From Treponema sp. (lineage in GTDB: Bacteria > Spirochaetota > Spirochaetia > Treponematales > Breznakiellaceae): 8,239 nucleotides of DNA. The notes beneath the pieces were generated by a model. The model searched no databases, was not told the DNA's origin, and saw nothing but the letters and a program-made list of their open reading frames with translations. Made by a program: the position numbers and the translations under genes. Location: assembly GCA_031273835.1 (NCBI GenBank), contig JAISRD010000074.1, positions 1 through 8,239 of the forward strand, written 5' to 3'. This document shows, piece after piece, positions 1 to 5,567 of this stretch (within the stretch, counting starts at the first letter, position 1; each line of letters starts with the position of its first letter).

Positions 1-446
1 CGGGGCGCCTGAGACCGGTCCAGGTAGAGGGAAAGCCTTCCCGGCGCGGTCCCCGAGGGTTCCTCATAACGGATAAAACCGCCCCGCGGGGCCGGGCCGG
101 AGGACGGCGAAGTTTCGGAGGCGAGGAGCTCCCCGATACGGCTTATGGCGATGGTTCCGGCTATGCTTTCCGGGGCGGTGTTCCGCAGGGCCGATGATTT
201 TACCCCCGGAGAAGACAGGAGGGAGCGGTTCAGGGCGGCGGCGTCCAGCAGGGGGGCCGCCGCCGGCAAAGGGCCCCGGAGGGAGGCGAAGCCGCGGATA
301 AGAGACGCTGCATTCGGCTCCAGGGCGGCGCTCAATTCCACGTTCCCCGAGGCGTCCCGGGCAAGGCGGCCGGTAATCCGGGCGGAACAGGATGCAAGGG
401 AGAGAAGGAGGAACGCCGCGGGGGCAAGGCCCGGAAACCGCTTCAT
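1..446 (-). CDS. Predicted lipoprotein of unknown function, N-terminal 148 residues (runs off the left edge)
   Basis: The reading frame opens with ATG at 446-444 and stays open to the window edge. It starts with a classic lipoprotein signal peptide: MKR, a hydrophobic stretch (residues 4-16), then the lipobox L-A-S-C with Cys20 as the predicted lipidation site. The mature part begins SARITGRLARDASGNVEL and is rich in Ala, Ser, Leu and Pro. I see no catalytic motif or named domain. The signal peptide fixes the start: an in-frame GTG further upstream would spoil it. There is no Shine-Dalgarno sequence. A TATACT element sits 6 nt before the ATG, suggesting its own promoter and possibly a leaderless message. 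The gene begins 48 bp after the upstream oxidase gene ends and is probably a separate transcription unit. The protein should sit in a membrane on the periplasmic or outer face. Its function is unknown to me. Confidence 0.8.
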   Translation of the reverse strand, partial: MKRFPGLAPAAFLLLSLASCSARITGRLARDASGNVELSAALEPNAASLIRGFASLRGPLPAAAPLLDAAALNRSLLSSPGVKSSALRNTAPESIAGTIAISRIGELLASETSPSSGPAPRGGFIRYEEPSGTAPGRLSLYLDRSQAP

Positions 447-452
447 GTTGGC

Positions 453-480
453 AGTATAACACTTTGGCCGCCAAAAGTAA
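453..480 (-). promoter_or_regulatory. Putative promoter with embedded palindrome for the lipoprotein gene
   Basis: Read on the minus strand, TATACT (458-453) is a good sigma70-type -10 hexamer. A weak -35 candidate, TTACTT (480-475), lies 16 nt upstream. The transcription start expected about 6-7 nt after the -10 element coincides with the ATG at 446. Between the two hexamers lies a perfect inverted repeat TTTGGC-C-GCCAAA (463-475, plus-strand reading), placed where a repressor would block RNA polymerase. No T-run follows the palindrome, so it does not look like a terminator for the oxidase gene upstream. The -10 element is seen directly; promoter and operator function are inferred. Confidence 0.45.
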
Positions 481-494
481 CGACCCACGGGGCC

Positions 495-2234
495 CTATTT
501 TATATCATCCCGCAAAAATTTCTTTTCCTTTTCCTTAAGATCAAAACCCAGGGTACCCCCGGGGTTCATCACATTGCCCGGATCAAAGTGTTTCTTGAGG
601 GCCCGGTACACCGCGTACTCGTTGCGGCCTATGCTGCCCTCAAGCCAGGGACCGAACATCTTGCCTATTCCGTGGTGATGGCTCATGGAGGCCCCGGATT
701 TCTGGATCGCGTCGAGTATCCCCGCGTGGAAGAGCCGGTACTCCTCGGTATCGCACATACGGGTAATAAAGATCCAGTAGAGATTCGCCCCCTGAGGATA
801 CACGTGGCTCATGTGGGTCAGGCAGATGGTCTTGGGCCGGGATTTGACATAGGCCCTGACTTCCCGGTGAACCCTGCTCATATTACTCCAGTTGACGCTG
901 CACTCCATGGTGTCCATCACCAGGCCGAAATCCTGCATGGTGTCCCGGAGGTAGGGATCGTTAAAACGGCCCTTTTCCCAGCCCCGGCAGACCAGGCCCG
1001 AAAGCCAGATTCCCCCGTATTTCCGGGCCACCCGGCGGACATTCCCGGCGCAGTTTTTGGAGAACCCCTCCTCGCCGTTGGTAAAACCCAGGTAAAGGCA
1101 CATCTCGTTGATCTTAAATTTTTTTAAGTCGAAGAGCACCCTTAAGGGGCTCTCCATGACGCCGTACATGTGCATCATGATGCCCGTTTCTTCGGGGTCC
1201 GACAGGCGGAACACCGAGGGGTACCCCGCCTCGCTCTGAATGATCTCCCGGGCCGCAGCCTGGCCGGTCTCCCAATCCTTAAACATGTAGGAAAAACGCC
1301 TGATTGTCCGGGGCATGTGGCGGAACACCTTGAGGGTTACGTGGGTAAGGACCCCGAAGGCCCCTTCGCTGCCCATCATGATATGCCCCAAGTCGGGGCC
1401 CGTCGCCTTACGGGGATAGCGGTCGGTATGTATGGTCCCCGCGGGGGTCGCATAGTCCTGGCCCAGCACGATGTCCTGGATACAGCCGTAGTAGGTTGAA
1501 TTTTGGCCGGCCCCGTGGGTTACCACCCAGCCGCCCACGGAGGAATACTCCCAGCTCTGGGGAAAGTGCCCGCTGGTATAGGCCCGCCTGGCGCCGAAAT
1601 TCCCCACCGCGTTGTTCAGGGTCTCTTCCAGTTTTGGTCCACTCATTCCGGACTCCACGGTGATAGTTTGATCGATTTCGTTGAATTCAACCACCTTGTT
1701 GAACCTCAGTCTCATGTCCAGGGAAACTCCGCCTTTGACACATTCAACCCCGCGGGTTACCGAGGAACCCCCGCCGTATACATAGAGGGGTATCTTTTTC
1801 TTCGTACAGTACGCGACGATCTCTTCGATCTGCTCTTTGGTATCGGGATAGAGTACCACATCGGGGATATTCTCAACGACTTTTTTTCGTATCCGCATAA
1901 GATCGTACATGGTCTTGCCGTAGGCCACCGAAAGCCGGGCATAGTCGTCGGTACGGACAAAGTCTTTTCCGGTGATTTCCTCAAAGCGCCTTATATGGGC
2001 CCTGGAGATCCTTACCGGTATATCGAATTCCACCGGGTCCAGTCCCAGATCCTCGCTGTACTCCTTAAAATCGTCGTCGCAGAGGCCGAAATTTTCCTTC
2101 ATCAACTTATAAAGGGATTCCCGGGGAACCTTTATTTCCTTCGGGTCCCCCCACTTAAAGATGGAACGCCAGGAATCGGGGGGAACCTCGCCGTGGTACC
2201 AGGCCGGTTCAAAATCCTTATACGTGTGGGCCAT
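495..2234 (-). CDS. FAD-linked oxidase of the alkyldihydroxyacetonephosphate synthase type (VAO/PCMH family)
   Basis: A 579-residue flavoprotein of the FAD-linked oxidase family (COG0277), close in layout to alkyl-DHAP synthase, which swaps the acyl chain of acyl-DHAP for a fatty alcohol in ether-lipid synthesis. The N-terminal part (1-120) includes KWGD and RLSVAYGKTMYDLMR. The FAD domain follows: IPDVVLYPDTKEQIEEIV (123-140), the phosphate-binding loop GGGSS (154-158), GGWVVTHGAG (234-243) and GPDLGHIMMGSEG (279-291). The C-terminal half carries Tyr486 in LYWIF and the HHHGIGK motif (519-525), matching the catalytic Tyr and His-triplet regions known from alkyl-DHAP synthases. It ends FDPGNVMNPGG, usual for this superfamily. 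No membrane segment is visible. The ATG at 2234 has a good AGGAGA site (2247-2242) 7 nt upstream. It lies 111 bp behind the kinase gene and probably belongs to the same operon. It could equally be a 2-hydroxy-acid or polyol-phosphate dehydrogenase sharing this fold, so the exact reaction is uncertain. Confidence 0.9.
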   Translation of the reverse strand: MAHTYKDFEPAWYHGEVPPDSWRSIFKWGDPKEIKVPRESLYKLMKENFGLCDDDFKEYSEDLGLDPVEFDIPVRISRAHIRRFEEITGKDFVRTDDYARLSVAYGKTMYDLMRIRKKVVENIPDVVLYPDTKEQIEEIVAYCTKKKIPLYVYGGGSSVTRGVECVKGGVSLDMRLRFNKVVEFNEIDQTITVESGMSGPKLEETLNNAVGNFGARRAYTSGHFPQSWEYSSVGGWVVTHGAGQNSTYYGCIQDIVLGQDYATPAGTIHTDRYPRKATGPDLGHIMMGSEGAFGVLTHVTLKVFRHMPRTIRRFSYMFKDWETGQAAAREIIQSEAGYPSVFRLSDPEETGIMMHMYGVMESPLRVLFDLKKFKINEMCLYLGFTNGEEGFSKNCAGNVRRVARKYGGIWLSGLVCRGWEKGRFNDPYLRDTMQDFGLVMDTMECSVNWSNMSRVHREVRAYVKSRPKTICLTHMSHVYPQGANLYWIFITRMCDTEEYRLFHAGILDAIQKSGASMSHHHGIGKMFGPWLEGSIGRNEYAVYRALKKHFDPGNVMNPGGTLGFDLKEKEKKFLRDDIK

Positions 2235-2253
2235 TTCTTTATCTCCTCATTTT

Positions 2254-2300
2254 GGGATCTTTTCAAAACACAAAGCTTTGACAGGATCCCCTGTTTTTTT
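2254..2300. other. Intergenic structured segment: nested inverted repeats and a plus-strand terminator-like hairpin
   Basis: GGGATC (2254-2259) pairs with GATCCC (2285-2290), enclosing a second pair TCAAA (2263-2267) / TTTGA (2277-2281) and the 10-bp palindrome CAAAGCTTTG (2271-2280). In the alternative fold ACAGG (2281-2285) pairs with CCTGT (2290-2294) across a 4-nt loop. On the plus strand six more T residues follow (2295-2300), which is the shape of a short intrinsic terminator. That orientation opposes every gene in the window. On the minus strand, the RNA of the operon, the hairpin has an A-run before it and no T-run after it. The two folds exclude each other. The pairing is read directly; any function is inference. 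Confidence 0.35.
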
Positions 2301-2302
2301 AG

Positions 2303-2330
2303 GGAGCACCGGCTTTACGTCCCGGGCTCC
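2303..2330. other. Nine-base-pair hairpin in the kinase-oxidase gap
   Basis: GGAGC (2303-2307) plus CCGG (2309-2312) pairs with CCGG (2322-2325) plus GCTCC (2326-2330). This gives nine pairs with one bulged base (2308) and a 9-nt loop. In the direction of transcription (minus) the stem is followed by CTAAAAAAAC rather than a U-run, so it is not a canonical intrinsic terminator. It could slow RNA decay or separate expression of the kinase from that of the oxidase gene. Only the base pairing is certain. Confidence 0.35.
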
Positions 2331-2340
2331 GTTAGAAAAT

Positions 2341-2369
2341 ATTTTTCAAAACGGCCGGTTTTGAAAAAT
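2341..2369 (-). terminator. Perfect 12-bp inverted repeat overlapping the kinase stop codon; possible weak terminator or 3'-end stem
   Basis: The arms ATTTTTCAAAAC (2341-2352) and GTTTTGAAAAAT (2358-2369) are exact reverse complements around the 5-nt centre GGCCG. On the minus strand the stem covers the last seven kinase codons (IFQNRPF) and the TGA. It is followed by ATTTTCTAAC, which gives only four consecutive U. The stem is mostly A-T with a C-G core. A strong intrinsic terminator would have a GC-rich stem and a longer U-run, so partial termination or 3'-end stabilisation is likelier than a full stop. The orientation favours the minus strand, because on the plus strand the stem is followed by CCCC. 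Confidence 0.4.
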
Positions 2370-3914
2370 CCCCAATACCTTGCGCAGTTCCCCGTACAGG
2401 GGCGACAGTTTAGCGAAGATCCGCGAAAAGACCTTCTGGTACAACGCTTCGTATATTTCCGACGCCCTTCTATCGGGAAGAAATTCATCCTTGACGTGCA
2501 CCATTGATAATACCCCCTCTTCCCAGGAATCAAAAGCCCCCAGGGCTTTGAAGGCCGCCAGGGCGGCGCCTATACCCGCCGCCTCATGGGTCTGAATCCG
2601 GTATACGGGAATGCCGAACATGCTGGCGGTGATCCCGCAGACTTCATTACTCCGGGAGCCTCCGCCGGCGACATAGAGGGATCGTATTTTCATGCCCCCC
2701 CGTTTCTCCATGCTCCGCAGGCCCTCCATAAGGGCAAAGTTGATTCCCTCAATAATGGCCCGGTAAAGGTGTATCCGGGTATGTATATCGGAGAAGCCTA
2801 TTACCGAGCCCTTGGCGAAGGGCATGTCTATTCCGGGGGTAAAATAGGGCTGCAGAATAAGGCCGTCGCAGCCGGGCCTTATCTCCTTGAGCCTTTCGTC
2901 GAGGAGCCGTTCCGCGTTGATCCCCAGCCGGGCGGCCTCTTCATTTTCCTTTCCGGCAAATTCCCGCTTGAACCACGACAAAAGCCAATAGCCCCGGTAG
3001 ATTTCTATTTCGGGGTTGTACCAGCCGGGAACCACGCCGGGATAGGCGGGCATATACCTGATCGGTTCCAGGTATTTTTTCGTGGCGAACTGTACGGTGG
3101 CGGTGGTCCCGAAACTCAGGGCGGCCTTGTCTTCCGAAAGGCAGGAGAGTCCCAGGGTTTCACAGCCCTTGTCGCTCCCCGAAGCGGCCAGGGGGATCCC
3201 GGCCCTTATGCCCGTAGCTTCGGCGGCCCCGGCGCTTATCGTCCCCAGCATGGCGCCCGGTTCGGCAAGTTCACAGAAGCCCTTGTCTTCTGTTTCCCAG
3301 ATAAAGCGTAAAATATCGCCGCTTTTCATCCAGATCTTGTTCCGGTAATCAAAGGGCAGATGCCCGACGATGCCGGCGTATGAATCGGCCAGATTTCCGC
3401 AGAGTTTGTAATTAAGCCAGGTGGAAATAAACACCAGCTTTTCGGTTTTCCGCCAGATTTCCGTTTCATGGACGGAAACCCAGTTACAGTGGGATACCTG
3501 CCGCATGTGCTCCACCCTTTCCAGCATCCGCGCCCCCTTAAGGATCGCCGCGAAAAAATGGGGCAGCGTTTTGAGGTCCCCCGCCTTGCGGTCGTCAAGC
3601 CAGAGTATGGCGTCCCGCAGGGGCCTGTTGTCCTTATCCAGGCACAGCAGGGTATCCCGTATGGTTGTGCAGGAAACCACGGCGATTTCCTGCCAGAAAG
3701 AAGCGGCCCGGGCCTTTAAGGCGAGGCTTGCCTTACAGAGTTCGTCCCAATAAAAATCCGGCCTTTGTTCCGCCCAGCCGGGCTCCTTTGAAAAATAGGG
3801 TTCCTTGAAGGCCCGCTGGGCCTTCAAGATAATTTCGCCCCCGGGATTTACCAGCAGGGCCCGCATACTCTGGGTTCCCAGGTCGAAAACAAGGGCCAGG
3901 GGTTCAGCGGGCAT
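2346..3914 (-). CDS. FGGY-family carbohydrate/polyol kinase, substrate unassigned
   Basis: A 522-residue sugar kinase of the FGGY family, which transfers phosphate from ATP to a sugar or polyol in the cytoplasm. Visible landmarks are the first phosphate loop DLGTQSMRALLVN (11-23), substrate-site WLDDR (105-109), SGSDKG (245-250) with the likely catalytic base Asp248, the second phosphate loop SFGTT (267-271), GSVIGF...HLYRAIIEG (369-390) resembling FGGY signature 2, and the adenosine loop GGGSRSN (417-423). The length is normal for the family. It lacks the usual GlpK landmarks (DQGTTSSRA, NQRET, DQQAA), so it looks more like the xylulokinase branch than glycerol kinase. I chose ATG 3914 over an in-frame TTG at 3947 because GGGAGG (3926-3921) lies 6 nt before it. 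It overlaps the DUF1667 gene by 11 bp, implying translational coupling. Its last codons form an inverted repeat. The partner dehydrogenase suggests a three- or four-carbon polyol substrate, but this is inference. Confidence 0.93.
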   Translation of the reverse strand: MPAEPLALVFDLGTQSMRALLVNPGGEIILKAQRAFKEPYFSKEPGWAEQRPDFYWDELCKASLALKARAASFWQEIAVVSCTTIRDTLLCLDKDNRPLRDAILWLDDRKAGDLKTLPHFFAAILKGARMLERVEHMRQVSHCNWVSVHETEIWRKTEKLVFISTWLNYKLCGNLADSYAGIVGHLPFDYRNKIWMKSGDILRFIWETEDKGFCELAEPGAMLGTISAGAAEATGIRAGIPLAASGSDKGCETLGLSCLSEDKAALSFGTTATVQFATKKYLEPIRYMPAYPGVVPGWYNPEIEIYRGYWLLSWFKREFAGKENEEAARLGINAERLLDERLKEIRPGCDGLILQPYFTPGIDMPFAKGSVIGFSDIHTRIHLYRAIIEGINFALMEGLRSMEKRGGMKIRSLYVAGGGSRSNEVCGITASMFGIPVYRIQTHEAAGIGAALAAFKALGAFDSWEEGVLSMVHVKDEFLPDRRASEIYEALYQKVFSRIFAKLSPLYGELRKVLGIFQNRPF

Positions 3915-4275
3915 AACCGGCCTCCCTGAGTATGTTGCTGGTAACAATCACATCCACCCCAAGGCCGAGAACATTTTCCGCCGCGGGGCTCCCGATCTCC
4001 AGGGGCTCGCGGATAGTGATGGAAGCGAGAAAGCCCATGAGTTCCCGGATTTTTCCCTTGGGGATTTCGCCCGAGGTACGCACCGGAATGACCGGAACCC
4101 CGGGAAAACCGGTACGTACCGTGGTGGTTACGGTCCTGACGGGATTAACGATCTCCGCCTCGGCGAAAGCCGCGCCGCGTTTACATTTATTTCCGCTTAT
4201 ACGCAGGCCCTCCGGAGCGGTTTCCACGTGAAGGGCGCATCCGTTGGGACAGACAATACACAGTAGTTCCCTCAT
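3904..4275 (-). CDS. DUF1667 small Cys4 protein, probable iron-sulphur partner of the dehydrogenase
   Basis: A 123-residue protein of the DUF1667 family. The N-terminus holds C6-x2-C9-P-x2-C13 and C31-KRG, a Cys4 set that looks suited to one iron-sulphur cluster. A beta-rich segment follows, with the stretch PVRTVTTTVRT and then PVIPVRTSGEIPKGKI. In Thermotoga and many Firmicutes a member of this family is encoded directly after an FAD glycerol-3-phosphate dehydrogenase and an NADH-oxidase-like flavoprotein, the same order as here. It therefore probably acts as a small electron-transfer subunit of that complex; the biochemical role remains inferred. The ATG at 4275 overlaps the upstream TGA as ATGA, and a strong GGAGGAA site (4287-4281) lies 5 nt before it. 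No signal peptide or membrane segment is seen. The 3' end overlaps the kinase start by 11 bp. Confidence 0.9.
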   Translation of the reverse strand: MRELLCIVCPNGCALHVETAPEGLRISGNKCKRGAAFAEAEIVNPVRTVTTTVRTGFPGVPVIPVRTSGEIPKGKIRELMGFLASITIREPLEIGSPAAENVLGLGVDVIVTSNILREAGYAR

Positions 4276-5567
4276 ATTTTTTCCTCCAGGGTGAACTGAA
4301 CCTCCGACCCCTTCTTTAGTCCGGCGGAGCTAAAGTCTATGATCACCCGTTCCATCTCCGGGGGGCGGAGTTGATTGTAGGTCCGGCTGAAAAGTTCCCT
4401 GCCCTCCGATTCTGCCCTGACCAGGCTCTTTCCCCGTTCCCTTTTTGTACGAAAGAAAACCGCCGTTTCCTTCTCCAGCGCCTCCGTATTAAGGCGCTGG
4501 GGGACTAAACAGAGAAAATTTGAATCGGCCCTGAGCGCCGCAAGGCAGTCTCCGGCCACAGGACTGCCTGAGACCGCCGGGCCGCCGAAAGCGCCCTTTC
4601 CCAGGGCGGCAAGGGCGGCGTTTTGCCCCGCCGCCCGGCCGGTTTCCGAAACATAGTCGGCCAGATCGTTAACCAGCAGGGCGTTGCCGCAGCAAAAGAT
4701 CCCCGGAACCGAGGTCATGTAGGTCTGATCGCAGAGGGGTCCCCTGGCGGCCCCGTCCAGGATCACCCCCAGGGTTTCGGCCAGTTCGTTTTCCGGGATC
4801 AACCCCACCGAAAGAACCAGGCCGTCGCAGCTTATCCTCTCTTCCGTTCCGGGCAGGACCTTCATGGCCTCATCCACCGAGGCGATCTCCACCGCCTCAA
4901 GCCGCTTCCTGCCGAAGACCCGCGTAACGGTTTTGCCCACATGGAGGGGGATGTTAAAATCACCCAGGCATTGGACGATATTCCGGGAAAGCCCGGAGGG
5001 GGTGCTTTTCGCTTCGTACACCCCGATAACCTCGGCGCCCTCCAGGGTAAGCCGCCGGGCCATAATGAGGCCTATGTCCCCGGAACCGAGGATCACGCAG
5101 CGGCGGCAGGGAAGCCGCCCCAGTATGTTGGTATAGTACTGGGCGGCCCCGGCGGTGATCACCCCGGCGGGACGGGTCCCGTGTATGGAGACCTGCCGGG
5201 CGGTCCGTTCCCTGCAGCCCGTGGCGAGTACCAGGGTTTTTGCCCTGACCCGGTCCATGCCCTCTCCGGAACTCAGGGTCAGGGTAAAGCCCTCCTCTTC
5301 CCTGTGCACACGGCTGACAAAGGTGAGGAGCCGCCTTTCAACGGAACTCTTCCCCAATTCATCAATATCCCGCTGGGAATATTCGGGACCGGAAAGTTTT
5401 TGGCCGAAGCGGATCACCCCGAAACCGTCGTGGATACACTGTTTCAGTATGCCCCCCAGACGGCCCTCCCTTTCGATGAGCAGGGTCTTCGCCCCCGCCC
5501 CGCCTGAGGCAAGGGCCGCCGCGAGCCCCGCCGGGCCGCCGCCTATGACCGCCACATCACAGATCAC
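4272..5567 (-). CDS. FAD/NAD(P)-dependent oxidoreductase, GlpB-like/NADH-oxidase-like subunit
   Basis: A 431-residue two-dinucleotide-fold flavoprotein (pyridine nucleotide-disulphide oxidoreductase superfamily). The FAD-binding Rossmann motif GGGPAG is at 9-14, the conserved GGILKQCIHDGFG at 38-50, LATGCRERT at 114-122, the NAD(P)-type motif GSGDIG at 161-166, and the second FAD contact GIFCCGN at 289-295. There is no CxxC redox-active pair, so it is not a disulphide reductase. The last ~100 residues form an extension typical of the paralogues found beside GlpA-like dehydrogenases. Likely role: accept electrons from the partner flavoprotein and pass them to NAD(P)+ or another carrier. The start is GTG 5567, supported by GGGGAGG (5580-5574) 6 nt upstream. 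It overlaps the upstream gene by 11 bp and the DUF1667 gene by 4 bp, so the three are probably made in fixed proportion. Confidence 0.92.
   Translation of the reverse strand: MICDVAVIGGGPAGLAAALASGGAGAKTLLIEREGRLGGILKQCIHDGFGVIRFGQKLSGPEYSQRDIDELGKSSVERRLLTFVSRVHREEEGFTLTLSSGEGMDRVRAKTLVLATGCRERTARQVSIHGTRPAGVITAGAAQYYTNILGRLPCRRCVILGSGDIGLIMARRLTLEGAEVIGVYEAKSTPSGLSRNIVQCLGDFNIPLHVGKTVTRVFGRKRLEAVEIASVDEAMKVLPGTEERISCDGLVLSVGLIPENELAETLGVILDGAARGPLCDQTYMTSVPGIFCCGNALLVNDLADYVSETGRAAGQNAALAALGKGAFGGPAVSGSPVAGDCLAALRADSNFLCLVPQRLNTEALEKETAVFFRTKRERGKSLVRAESEGRELFSRTYNQLRPPEMERVIIDFSSAGLKKGSEVQFTLEEKI

Noticed and set aside
64..474. Minus-strand frame of 136 codons overlapping the lipoprotein gene in another phase
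   Set aside because: The alternative phase has a perfect lipoprotein signal peptide and lipobox and remains open to the edge. This frame is Pro/Arg-rich and has no signal.
1503..2507. Long plus-strand open frame (334 codons) opposite the FAD-linked oxidase
   Set aside because: It lies antisense to a gene with clear family motifs, has no recognisable domain, and runs across the intergenic gap into the kinase gene. Long antisense frames are expected from codon bias in GC-rich DNA.
2586..3311. Plus-strand open frame (241 codons) opposite the kinase
   Set aside because: Low-complexity Gly/Pro-rich translation with no motif; the minus-strand kinase motifs explain the region.
2346..3914. Annotation of the kinase as glycerol kinase (glpK)
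   Set aside because: The dehydrogenase context invites it, but the hallmark GlpK motifs are absent from the sequence, so no symbol is given.
3912..3947. TTG start for the kinase, 11 codons upstream of the ATG
   Set aside because: The ATG at 3914 has a GGGAGG site at ideal distance and begins just before the phosphate loop, as in other FGGY kinases.
4623..5507. Plus-strand open frame (294 codons) opposite the GlpB-like gene
   Set aside because: Same reasoning: it is a shadow of a gene whose two dinucleotide-binding motifs are unmistakable.
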